Positions 32,641 through 42,966 of a DNA stretch of 64,000 bases are shown piece after piece. Under the pieces are notes generated by a model. The model was not told the DNA's origin and made no database searches. It saw only the letters and a program-made list of their open reading frames with translations. This DNA comes from Maylandia zebra (Eukaryota; Chordata; Actinopteri; Cichliformes; Cichlidae). Position numbers and translations under genes: made by a program. Every line of letters begins with the position of its first letter. Position 1 is the stretch's first letter. The stretch spans positions 34,586,669-34,650,668 of the forward strand of contig NC_135175.1 of assembly GCF_041146795.1 (NCBI RefSeq). The letters run 5' to 3'.

Positions 32641-33010
32641 TGTCATAGGCACCGATCGGTTTTCTATCGCCCATTTGCTGGGAGTAAAGGCGCCTTCCAT
32701 TTGCGAGGTGCCCCTGCTGCTTGCCAAACATAGGGAGGAGAGGGGCGGGGGGGGGGGGGGGGGGGATTCTCTGGCTGGTTGGAGCAGCACCTAATATCCA
32801 ACTCGCAAAATAAAACAAAATAAAAACAATCCAACAAACACGAAAAGACCAGACATTATAACACAGACTTAGAATTTGCAGCGATGTTTTTTCTAAATTC
32901 TATACACGAAAAGTGAGCGCGAGAGCCCTCAGTGTGGCTGCTTGCTGCTTTTCTCAAGTCAAAGTAAAAAGAGGGAGTGTTTGCTCAGGGTACCAAACAG
33001 GCTAGGACCG
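32640..33010 (-). repeat. Dispersed repeat, inverted relative to 19852-21060
   Basis: The reverse complement shares the blocks cagcaaatgggcgatagaaa, gttttattttgcgagttgg and agcctgtttggtaccctga with intron 1 of ZNF gene 1. A homopolymer of 19 G lies at 32747-32765. The family is not recognised, and no coding function is evident. Confidence 0.55.
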
Positions 33011-33026
33011 CCCCTGCCCACCTCTA

Positions 33027-33369
33027 CTGATGAGTTTACTGTCAGCATTTTAATTATAAGTTTAAAGGCTGTAGGTTGCAGCAATTGCTCATACACTGTG
33101 TATAAATGTTACAGGGCACAGTGCTGGTTCTAATTTCAAGCTTTACATTGTGGATGAATTTACAAATTCATATTTTATTGCACAAATCATTATTTAAGCG
33201 AGAATTCTTTATTTCTATGTGTGTGATTCTTGTGGTCCTCCATAAGAATCCCACCCGGGTGTAACATTGTTACAGAGGGATGAGTGTGAGGCTGTTCCAA
33301 CTCTCAGCACCGCTCTTCTCTTTTCCTGAGTCCTTAGCAATTCTCCTTCCCACGATGACGTTTTCATCG
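33027..33369 (+). promoter_or_regulatory. ZNF gene 2 promoter module, distal half
   Basis: Collinear with 19071-19410 of gene 1 and 50915-51165 of gene 3 (the ttttattgcacaaatcatta block, the ctcagcaccgctcttctc block, then gatgacgttttcatcg). Homology stops at 33369 and resumes at about 35092, so the module has been split by about 1.7 kb of inserted sequence. Confidence 0.75.
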
Positions 33370-33743
33370 GCACTATCTGATATCCTCGTGTCGGTGTTCC
33401 CACATCATCATAATAAATGTTGTTCCAGGTTCAACATTGCAAGTGACCAAACACATTGTTGTGACATCATACTTTTGCGACTCCGGGATAAACCGCCTTA
33501 AAAAAATCTACTTAACTTGCGAGAAACCGCCTCTGTCCGCCGATCCAGCAATTGAATTCTTTGCATTTCAGGATACTGATCTTTAATAAACGGTAAGCAT
33601 CATACATATTGTCCTTGCAAAATTTCATAAATGAATGAACCGTTTGGCTTGCAAAAGTATGTAATAATTATTTGTAATAATTTATTCTGTTTTGGGAGTG
33701 TTTTTTATGTATCTGTATTATATTATACATACACATTAAAAGT

Positions 33744-34112
33744 TGTCAAGGGAAAATTGTATTTAGTAGTCAGTATAATCTTTTAGTTTGCATATGGTAG
33801 AATACTGCATGTAGTTATTTGTATTAGGAAATATTCAACCATGTATACTTAGAGGCATATAATCAATTGTGTGTGATCTCTAGCAGGCTGCAGGCTTGGT
33901 GTGCACCCCAGGAATGCACCCCCACGTCCTGGGAGCATGAGAGCTTGTACCTTGTCTTATTGTTTTATGGTAGGATTAACGTAGTTACGTCTGTTCTAGT
34001 CTAAGTGCTTTAACTGCTTGACTTCCTCACCGTGTTATCTAGGGTGAGGCTACCCTCTTCCTGACCAAGGATGTTTTCCCTTTGTGCTTTCATGTATATG
34101 ACCCTTTGATCA

Positions 34113-34179
<67 letters not shown>

Positions 34180-34314
34180 AAGTATAAAATAAAGACCGGG
34201 GCAGTGCTCGGCGCGAGTCTCTTAGTAGGGAGCTGCCCTTGCTAGCAAGAGTTCTGTGTGTTTCTCTTCTCTGAGTCTTTGCTGAAGAAGTGTTTTAGAA
34301 TATTTTCCCTAACA
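33744..34314 (+). mobile_element. Solo LTR with 5-bp target duplication and (CA)n
   Basis: Begins tgtcaaggg and ends tttccctaaca, and is flanked by aaagt on both sides (33739-33743 and 34315-34319). A combined TATA/polyadenylation-like tataaaataaagacc lies at about 34183, giving + orientation. A (CA)n microsatellite of about 65 bp (34112-34177) lies inside it. Its core resembles that of the minus-strand solo LTR at 36650-37165. Confidence 0.8.
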
Positions 34315-34556
34315 AAAGTGAATCTCTGTCCAAAAAATGCAGTCAGTTTACTTTTTACTCACTATGAGTATCATTCATTATTCTTCCCCAGTAATTAAGG
34401 TTAGGATATGTATTTTTTTTTGTTCCAATCCATTCTTCTTTTGCAGCATTTAAATAACCTTTATCAGATTTGATGGTTTTGTTACAGACTTTCCAAAAAA
34501 GTGTTTTTCTTTCACAAATGTGGGATTAAATTGTGTTAAAATGTACAAAACAGTGA

Positions 34557-34825
34557 TGTCATGTTTTGAGACGAGGACCCAGGCACAGAGAGACTTTATG
34601 AATTTAGGAATCTTATGATTTAATAAAGAAATTTGCTGACTTGCACAGAGAGGATAAAATTATGATGACTCATAACGGAGAAGAAGACAACAGACGACGA
34701 GGACAGGGAGGAACAGGGGTTTAAATGCACCAAGGAGACAGTCACAGAGAACTCGGGACAACTGGAGACATTTAAGGATGCAGGGACTGACAGAGACAGG
34801 GAAGAAGTCTCATCGTGACGTGTAA
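34557..34825 (-). mobile_element. LTR-derived fragment
   Basis: Begins tgtcatgttttgagacgagg and shows, in reverse, the layout of the LTR at 55471-56152: a ggacccaggcacaga end, a taataaag region and a gggtttaaatgcacc TATA-like box. No matching far end or target duplication was found. Confidence 0.4.
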
Positions 34826-35091
34826 AGTTTATTTTGCCTGGCTGGGCAGCTCTCTGGGTGCTCAGCACCCCCAAAGCTCTGATTCTAGAATCGCCCCTGG
34901 TTCTAACCTTCATTTCATGGACGCACAGTGTGAGCACTCAGGTCGCATCAGAGCATCGGGCCGTATAGTGTGAGACCCTGCATCGTGACTTACGAACATC
35001 TAACCCCTGCGAGTCAATCGTGCAGTTTGAGCAGGAGCTGAATCGCGCGACTGAAAAAATCGCACAGTGTAAGCCGGGCATAAGGAAAAGA

Positions 35092-35500
35092 GGTTAGCAA
35101 AAGGAGATAGGCGGTACTTTTGAAAAAAAAAAAAACAACTCCGCCTGGTTACGCTACGCAGCTGTGTCGCGTGACCACACAGCAACAAACCACAGATGAG
35201 CAGGAAAAAGGGGGCGGAGCAAAGTGTGTGTGCGTGCGCAGGAGAGGAGTCGAGCAGAGAGAGCTGCTTTGTCATGAAACGGGAGTAAAGTAGTGAACTT
35301 AGAGGAGAGAAACAAACTAAAGTATCGATCATAAACCACTACCAACGTCCTGATCGATATCTGCATCGATCTGCCCACCCTTGTCTCCTGGATCGTAGCT
35401 GCGATCAGCGTGAACCACGTGGGTCTGATCTGTTTCCTGTGTTTGGAAAGAGTTGCAGCTTCATCGCGGAGTTTCTCTCGGTTTGTGGGCTCATCTAAAG
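35092..35500 (+). promoter_or_regulatory. ZNF gene 2 proximal promoter and exon 1
   Basis: Paralogous to the proximal part of the gene 1 and gene 3 modules, with the GC box ggggcggagc (about 35211-35220) and the same exon-1 sequence to the donor catctaaag|gtaagc (35501). The E-box CACGTG of genes 1 and 3 is CGCGTG here (35168-35173). Distal promoter sequence is displaced by 1.7 kb. Confidence 0.65.
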
Positions 35501-35789
35501 GTAAGCACCGAGCTAACTTTACTGTGAGTTCAGTTCATGTTGAGTTTAGCTCCTGAATGAGGTCTTCTGCTGCTCTCCTCGGTGTCTGTTCACAGTTTAT
35601 TGTGAACACGTTGAGAGAAGAGTGAGAGAGTGTTTGAAGTGATAACAGGAAGTCAGAGCGATCTGCTGCAGTATCAGGGTCACAATAAATTTTATAGTCC
35701 AGCTGCTGTGGATGAACACATGAGAGGCTGTAAACTCCTACAGTCTCATTTTAATGAGTCTGGCTGCTGTAAAGTGATGCACAGGAAGA

Positions 35790-36022
35790 TGGTAAATGGC
35801 CTGTATTTGTATAGCGCTTTACACATTCAGTCACCCACACACTGGTGATGGCAAGCTACAGAGGCGAGGCTGTCAGACACTGTTGCCACCGGGCCCTCTG
35901 AACACAATGGGTGAAGTGTCTTGCCCAAGGACACAACAACCGAGACTGTCGTAGCTGGGGCTTGAACCAGCAACCTTCCGATTACAAGACGAACTGCCAA
36001 CTCTTGAGCCACAATCGCCCCG
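35790..36022 (-). repeat. tRNA-derived SINE in intron 1 of ZNF gene 2
   Basis: On the minus strand the head is at about 36022 (ggggcgattgtggctcaag), with B box ggttcaagcccc, and the tail is atagcgctttac-like at the low-coordinate end. A 13-bp unit gatgttaacaaca is repeated about three times at 36021-36059, next to its head. Confidence 0.75.
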
Positions 36023-36059
36023 ATGTTAACAACAGATGTTAACAACAGATGTTAACAAA

Positions 36060-36649
36060 AGCTAATGAAACAGAGATGAAAGTTCATGTTTGAAAGCACT
36101 GAGAATTAAAATAAATGGTGGTGGTTAATGTGCAGCTCTTGGTGATTTGGGGGAAGAATTATGTTTTTAATCCTGTTGGGTATTGAATGGTGGTGTCACG
36201 GTTGTGGCAGCAATCGTGTGGTGTTGTGGAAAGGACCCTAAATGCTGGCATATATTATATGGCTCTGACCTTTTAACTACATTTCCAGTCACTCCATTTA
36301 TGGCGTGACCTTTTAACAGACCAACATGTAAAAAGCATAAGTGAGCAGTCCTGCTAATCTTATAACAAGAGGAACATGTGGATTCTTATGCACAACAAAA
36401 AATTACAGCGAAGAGTCTGCTCCCTGCATGCTGTTCTGTTTTGTAGAGTTTTCTATAAATTTTGTTTAATAAAATCTATAAGGTTCAAATGAAGCACCAA
36501 ACTGCAGTTACTCAGTTGGTGGAGGTTCAGTAGTGCAGTTTCTCACTGTCATTGTTAACTGGAGGCTGACACACTGACTGAAGACATTCAGTTTGAGTGG
36601 ATTCGAGCTTTCCATCTCAGCTTCTTTTTGTCACGGGTGGAATACATAT
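36060..36649 (+). other. Intron 1 of ZNF gene 2, including conserved module
   Basis: From 36440 it matches the pre-exon-2 module of gene 1 (23738 onward). 36060-36439 has no recognised feature. Confidence 0.5.
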
Positions 36650-37165
36650 TGTCAGGGATTAAACAATTATCAAAACACTCGGGTGAAGAAACGACACTCA
36701 GACACTTCAACAGTTTAACGTGCACGGGTGAGAGTTCAACAGATACTCACACCCCGCACTGGTCTTACGTCTTTATTTATACTTCATGGTACATGGTGAA
36801 ACGCACAGATAAAACAGGAACTTAGCTGCACGCCCTTCACTCGTGGGTGGAGAACATGCAGTTCCTGGAACTTAATCTAACAATAACAGCTGGTTTTCAC
36901 AACTTATTGTGGTTAATGCTTTGTACGCTATCTATGGCAAACCTTCTGTTGCTATGTGCTGACAACTAGAATATGCTTAAAGAAATGAGCTCTTGCAAGG
37001 ATGGTTATATTTGCACACATCCCTTGTGATCTCCTCGAACAGTGGTGGCCCACTGTTCAGAGAGTTCATGATAGAAAGACGTTTGCATAAGCAGAAATAT
37101 TAAACACTTATCAGTATATCACTCAGTTACATTTCATGACAATAAAAGCTTAAAATACTCTAACA
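36650..37165 (-). mobile_element. Solo LTR 25 bp upstream of ZNF gene 2 exon 2
   Basis: Plus-strand ends are tgtcagggatt and ctctaaca, with the 5-bp duplication catat on both sides (36645-36649 and 37166-37170). On the minus strand a tataaataaagacg element marks the promoter/polyadenylation region. The empty site is visible in gene 1 (acatataaatatatttttgt at about 23947), which confirms the insertion. Only 25 bp remain between the LTR and the exon 2 acceptor. Confidence 0.85.
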
Positions 37166-37190
37166 CATATAAATATGTTTTGTGTTCCAG

Positions 37191-37948
37191 CTGATCATCA
37201 GGAGGAGACGAGCCATTTAGACTCAGCTCAGCCACTACAGAGGAAACAATGACTTCAACCCAAAAGGTGAGCAAGAATATCTCTGTTATTGAACCTGTGT
37301 GCAGGTTATGGAGTTTCAGTTTGTTCCACGACTGCATTTCACTCACTGCCTCTGTTTGTATCTCTGTCACTGCAGGACCAACGTGGAGCGAGAAGTCAGC
37401 GCTCTCAGGAGGCCGACAAACCTCACAGAAGAAAGGGAGAGAAGAAACACACCTGTGACGATTGTGGGAAGGGTTTTATCAAGGCTAAACACCTGAGAGC
37501 ACACCAACTCATCCACAGTGGAATTAAACCGTACAGCTGTGACTTGTGTGAAAAATCTTTCACCCAACTTGGACACTTAAAAACACACCAACTCATCCAC
37601 AGTGGAGTTAAAGCATACAGCTGTGATCAGTGTGGTAAATCTTTTGCTCTCAGTTGCACCTTAAAACGTCATCGAGTTACCCACTCTGGAATCAAAGCGT
37701 ATAGATGTGACATTTGTGGAGACACTTTCAGTCGGCTAGGGACCCGAAATATTCACCAACGGATTCACACTGGACATGATGTTTGCTGCTGTGTTCAGTG
37801 TGGGAAACTGTTTACAACAGATGCACAGTTACAACGCCACATGTTTACCCACAATGAGGAGAGACCTTATAAATGTGACCTGTGTGATAAGACTTTCAAA
37901 TCTCCAAAGTCCCTGAGAAAACACCAAGAGATCCACACCAGAAAGTAA
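37191..37948 (+). CDS. ZNF gene 2: C2H2 zinc-finger protein, 6 fingers
   Basis: Exon 2 is 37191-37266 with the ATG at 37249 (MTSTQK). A phase-0 intron of 109 bp follows, then exon 3 from 37376 ([20 protein letters not shown]) to TAA at 37946-37948. The predicted product is 196 residues with six C2H2 fingers. The last four correspond one-to-one to fingers 7-10 of gene 1; the first two are of the gene 3 type. In gene 1 the equivalent codon is AAA and the exon continues nine codons to a donor; the donor gtatgt is still present here at 37973. The stop therefore disconnects the second finger exon. The protein could still be made as a short six-finger factor. Likely nuclear DNA-binding; targets unknown. 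Confidence 0.8.
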
Positions 37949-38835
37949 CTCTACAAGTGCAGTTACTGTGAGGTATGTATTTATATTATTATCTTCTTAT
38001 TTTAGACTGAGTGTTTGGAACAACTCTGTTAATTAAATTGTGTTAGCATGTTAGTAATTCCACTGGATGCAAAGGCATCGACTGGATGTCCGTAAAGAAC
38101 ATAATAAGTCATCTTACTAAAAACAATGATTCCTGTTACTTGGTATCCATGTTTGAGGTACAGTTGCATTTTTTTGAAGCATTGTTTAAATTATTTGTAA
38201 TTTTCCAACCTCAACCTTCATGTAGATTATAGGGATGGGTAGTCTAAGGAGCTTGTAAAGAAAAGCATTCGGCCTTCTTTAAGTTTCTTGAAGACGTTTC
38301 ACCTCTCATCCGAGAAACTTCTTCAGTCTTTAGAACAATTAGTTCCATTCACAAGGTCCCAATTTAATTCACTTGATTTGGTAGAGAGTCTCAGCGTTTT
38401 TAAACCCTTAGGGCTTTAAAATCTGGGAAAACCTTCACAGACAATAGGGCTGGGTATTGTCACTGATTTCTAAAACTCATTCAGTTCTGATTCACAAGGT
38501 CCCGATCCAATTAGTTTAGACTGAATTTGATTTTGACTTTATGTGCTGCCAGACATCTGGCTTTAGTTTTGGCTTCACCCTCAGTGGAGTCTCAGTCCCT
38601 GGTCACTTGACTCTCACATGGCCCCCTCTTGTTACCCACTTGCAAGTTTCATACATGGCAAAATACATTTAAAAATATATATTGTACATATCAGAACTGC
38701 TCTATTTTACTTGTATTCACTAACTGAACAACAGGAGGGTCATCTAACTAAAAGCAATCAGTGCATCCTACCACACATTCAGAATCAACTTACTTTAATA
38801 GTCTGTTAGTTTTATTTACATGTCCTCAAAGTATC
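37949..38835. other. Rest of exon 3 and intron 3 of ZNF gene 2
   Basis: 37949-37972 is the former coding end of exon 3. The intron has the dispersed repeat (gacgtttcacctctcatccg) at about 38245-38345, in opposite orientation to its counterpart in gene 1 (25480-25575). Confidence 0.5.
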
Positions 38836-38950
38836 AACCAATCAATCAATCTTTATTTATAAAGCACTTTTCATACAGAAATGTAGCACAAAGTGCTTTA
38901 CATGGTTAAAAGCAGCCCACCCCACCCTCCAACTCACTCCCCACACTCTC
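38836..38950 (-). mobile_element. L2-type LINE 3' end fragment
   Basis: The reverse complement of the 3' end at 5885-5997: (caat)n start, the tttataaagcacttttcata block and agtgctttacatggttaaaa. It directly abuts the A-tail of the next element. Confidence 0.75.
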
Positions 38951-40224
38951 TTTTTTTTGCCTGTCCCGTTTGGCTCTTTTGCCATCAGAATTATTGTCTA
39001 AAGGCAAAGAAAGATGCCCAACAGATTTACTTTACCAAATTGACCATCCCAGCTTTGCCGTAATGGTCTGTTTGATTCACCTTTTATTGTTTATTTTATT
39101 TTTTATTTTCACTTGCTAAATACAGGACAGACTTGACTGAGGAAGAGAAAGGGGAGAAAGAAAGAGGGAAAAACAGCAGAGAAGAGGGACAAGGATAAAG
39201 GGCAAAAAAACAAAAACCAACAAAATAAGCAGACAAAAAATACATATATCAATCACCTGGATCACCTGTTGAGAAAGAAAACAAGTAGAAGATAGAATAA
39301 ACAACAGGACGATGATCTATGGGAATATAACAATAAAAACAAAATATTAAACATTATTGTGCAGCACATAAGATCAACAGAACACAGTGTGTTTTGAGGT
39401 AGGAGCCAAAAAGGGTGTAGTTTGTGTGTGTGAGCACCTGTGTGTACACCTGTGAGCATGGACGCGCTTGTATTTAAAAGGTTCCTTCATGTAATGATCT
39501 GCTAGAGGGTGTGGGGGGGCCATAGCCCCGTCCACCAGGGCATGAAGCAGGTATGGAGGAGATCAAAACTCCCGACATCCAGAGGTTGGCATGTTGACAT
39601 TTTTGAAGAGGCCGGAGGTTATTAATGTTTTTGGAGTTACTGGATTTATGATAATTGTGTTGCTCTCTGTTTGTGATTATGACGGGTATTATGTTGACTG
39701 TGGGAGAGAGAGGTCCGAGTCCAGAGTTTTTGTGTATTACTGTTAAAAGTTGAACAGATATAGGAGCTGGGACCAGGGGGACATCAGTCAGTGGCGGATA
39801 GATCAGCAGGTAATGTCGGTTTGAGTAATGACAGGGCGGTGTGCGGGAGTGCTGTACACCAAATGGTAAATTGGCAGACAGCAGACGGCGTCCCCAGGCG
39901 TTGAGGTGGAGCCCGTCTGCCCCAAAAAGATGCCTCCTCTCCCAGAAGGCATCAAAATTGTTAATAAAACCCACACCATGGGAGACACAGGGGGAGGAAA
40001 GCCAGGTGTTAAGGCTGAGCAGACGGCTGAAATGGCCTATCCCTCTGCCTTCTGATATCCTTTGTTCCAGCTCGATCACTTTTTGGCTCAGGTTGATGCA
40101 GCTTTCACAACTGGATGTTGAGGTAAGTGGTGCCATGACTCACGCAGTATTTGACAGTATTTGTTCGCTGCACCTCGTTCACAAAGGCGCTGAGCTGCTT
40201 CAGTGGCTTCTCTATCAATGCAAC
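38951..40224 (-). mobile_element. Chimeric LINE: SGNH-type ORF1 joined to L1/Tx1-like 3' UTR
   Basis: Read on the minus strand it begins near 40224 and has an ATG at 40136. A 220-codon frame starts MAPLTSTSSCESCINLSQKV, then the end of an SGNH/esterase-like ORF1 domain (FINNFDAFWERRHLFGADGL then HLNAWGRRLL), and ends PSSRSLHEGTF at 39474. It continues into a 3' UTR and an A-rich tail at 38951. The 3' 640 bp match the insertion at 56278-57513. The ORF1 part instead resembles the L2-clade ORF1 at 46005 and lacks its central region, including the GDS motif. The element lies in intron 3 of ZNF gene 2 and is absent from gene 1. Confidence 0.7.
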
Positions 40225-40360
40225 CAAGCTGTGTGTATAGTTTCACTGTGACAGTAAAATGTAACTGGATGTTGGCAAAGATGCTCTTTATTTCAAGCTT
40301 CATTCTGGATTAAAATGTTGAAGGACTGACTTACACTGTCTTTGTGTCTTTGTTTTGAAG

Positions 40361-40936
40361 CAGAGCGACACAGATGGATCCAGTTCTCAACCCTGTCGTC
40401 ACTGTGGTGGTGGGAAAGAGTTTCGCTGTGACCTTTGTGGAAAAACTTACAGTAATCAAAAGAGCCTGAAAATACATCAACGTAGACACACTGGAGACAA
40501 AATGAACTACTGCAAAGAATGTGGGAGCGGCTTCCCCACTATAAGTGAATTAAAAAACCATGAACTTTGTCACAGTGGGGTTAAAAAGCACATCTGTGAC
40601 CAGTGTGGGTCATCCTACACCTCTGCAGGTGAGCTTAATAGACACAAACGAGTCCACCCAAGAGAGAAACCATACAAGTGCAGACACTGTGACAGAAGTT
40701 TCTCGTACTCAGGGAGTCGTAACAATCATGAACGTACACACATTGAAGGGAACTTCAGCTGTGACCAGTGTGACAAAAGTTTCGGTAAGCTCAGTTCATA
40801 CTCCAAACACAAACAATCCCACGCTGCAAATAAATTGTTTCACTATTACCAATGTGCAAAAACATTCACTTCATTATCTGCTCTGAGCAAACATCAGCGT
40901 GATCATGAAATCACTCCCATCACTGGATCACAATGA
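40361..40936 (+). pseudogene. ZNF gene 2 exon 4 (disconnected finger exon)
   Basis: Open frame [20 protein letters not shown] onward with six C2H2-type fingers; the last has Tyr in place of its first Cys (YYQCAKTF). It is paralogous to gene 1 exon 4 and free of frameshifts to the stop TGA at 40934-40936. The acceptor AG used in gene 1 (tttag|aag) is ttg here; the next AG, three bases on, would keep the frame. Because exon 3 ends at a stop codon, this exon can be translated only if exon 3 is skipped or another start is used. Its frame remains open despite that, so the exon 3 stop may be recent, or the exon may have another use. Confidence 0.7.
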
Positions 40937-41021
40937 ATCTGAAGAGACAGAAAGATCCTCTTCTGGTTTCAGGGTCAGAGGTCTGAAAAAACAGATAAAC
41001 AGATTTATTAACTATCTACAG

Positions 41022-41458
41022 CAGCAGTCCCCAGCCTTTTTTGCGCCACGGACTGGTTTAATGTCAGACAATATTTTCATGGACTGACTTTTAAGGCGGA
41101 TAAATACAACAAAATAAAATGATACGACCAAGACAAACACTGGAATTTTGTAAATAAAATAATAAACATGAATTCACCGTGTAATCGTGTAACTTTATTA
41201 GCAGCGTCCTCTGGAAATGCGCCCACAAGATTGAGAGCAACATCCTCCTCTCTGCCCCTTAATGCTCTCTGGTCACTATGGTAACATGTAGATGTTTCTT
41301 TCAAAATAAGACACACAACTACAACATGGGGAAAAGACCCAGGCAAAGAGAGTTAATGAAAACCATAAATTTCACGCCCAAGCCTCAACTCTCGCGGCCC
41401 GGTACCAAACAACTCATGGACTGGTACCGGTCCATGGCCTGGGGCTTGGGGACCGCTG
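41022..41458. mobile_element. hAT-type MITE downstream of ZNF gene 2
   Basis: Ends cagcagtccccagcc and ggcttggggaccgctg are inverted. The body has tttaatgtcagacaatattt and aactcatggactggtaccgg, a well-known vertebrate non-autonomous hAT pattern (from memory). The 8-bp duplication is not clear. An AATAAA at 41674-41679 downstream is a candidate 3' end for gene 2 transcripts. Confidence 0.6.
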
Positions 41459-41799
41459 AACATGGTTTAACATTCCACATTGTATACAAGACTTACAGGC
41501 AAATACAGAAACTAATTTCAGTGTGTTTTTCTTTTTAAGTTTAAAACATATCTTAAGTGGTAAGACAATGAATTTTACTCTGACTGTCCATGTTATATAG
41601 CAGTATCCATTTTATCATGCATGTATGCTACTTTTTTCTGCTGACTGTAAATGTTTTTCTTTTGTATTCATGAAATAAACTAGACTTTCACAGTTTACGT
41701 TTTTTACTGTTTCTGCTTTTGTTCACTCCAAGTTGGACAAAAACCCACAGACAGGCAGAGTAAACTAACAATGTGAAGCAATCACAGACTGTGTATTAA

Positions 41800-41962
41800 A
41801 TGGAAAATGGCCTGTATTTGTATAGCGCTTTACTTAGTCCCTAAGGACCCCAAAGTGCTTTACACTACATACAGTCCACCCATTCACAAACACATTCACA
41901 CACTGGTGATGGGAAACAACATTGTAGCCACAGTTGCCCTGGGGCGCACTGACACTGATTAG
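41800..41962 (-). repeat. SINE tail region, interrupted by a hAT element
   Basis: Contains aatggcctgtatttgtatag through gccacagttgccctgggg, the 3' half of the SINE family described at 35790-36022. It is broken at 41962 by the hAT insertion; the head of the SINE was not found on the other side. Confidence 0.65.
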
Positions 41963-42958
41963 CAGAGATGGGCAGTAACGCGTAACGCGTTACTGTAATC
42001 TGATTACTTTTTTCAAGTAACGAGTAAAGTAAGGGATTACTATTGCAAAAACGGTAATTAGATTACCGTTACTTTCCCGTAGTAACGCTGCGTTTCTGCG
42101 TTACTAAAACGGTGATTTCTTTGCGATAATGTCTCATGACAGTGACGTAAACGAGTGCGCCGTTGGTGACAACAGCTGTGTGCAGATCAACAATGGATCA
42201 CATATCGATTGCGGGAGAGAGTATGAGCGTGCAGCGTTTAAAGCGTGGAAGTACTGACCTTACTTTGAGTTTGATTCCATAAAAAGTGACAAAAACATTA
42301 GTGTCCGCTGTGCGTGGGAAGAAAACTTCTTTTTACAGCGAAAAAAACCCTAAACTTCCAAGCAAGCACCGAGTAGCTACGACGTAATGGGAAACTCACA
42401 GAGAAACTCGCGGATTCTTCCACTGACCGCGGCACACCTGCACCAGGGTAAACCTCCGCCTACCCTGCTCCTGCTTTACAGGTGAAAATAGAGCAACAGG
42501 ACCGCTGAGTCTTTGACTTTATTTATTTTCTGCTGTGTTTTACTTGCATCTATTTGAAAGACTGAGTGTAAACACACAAAATATTTTATTTTATGTGCTG
42601 GAATGTGCAGAAAATAGGTTTAAATGTTAAACTAATTTATTCAAGTCAGAGAATGGTGCATATAATTACATTTTTGCTTGATGCATAAAGTTAAAAGATT
42701 AAAACTAATAAAACAAGTTTTAAAAAGAGACTTTTCCATTTGATTACATTTTGTATGATGGATTATGTAGAAAAAGTAGAATTGGGCTGAAAGATCTATC
42801 GCTTTATCACCTCTTCAGGGTGTAAATCATGTTTTTAGTAACTAAGTAATTAATTACTTTTGAAAATAAGTAATCAGTAAAGTAACGGGATTACTTTTTG
42901 GGGAAGTAATCAGTAATTAGTTACTGATTACTTTTTTCAAGTAACTTGACCAACACTG
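41963..42958. mobile_element. Non-autonomous hAT element with perfect 8-bp duplication
   Basis: Starts cagagatgggcagtaacg and ends gtaacttgaccaacactg (imperfect terminal inverted repeats, cagwgwtgg-like). It is flanked by ctgattag at 41955-41962 and 42959-42966. Subterminal regions are rich in repeats of the gattactttt/agtaacg type on both sides. Between 42225 and 42420 a plus frame with FKAWKY, then YFEFDSIKSDKNISVRC, resembles a decayed BED finger. No transposase core remains. Confidence 0.85.
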
Positions 42959-42966
42959 CTGATTAG

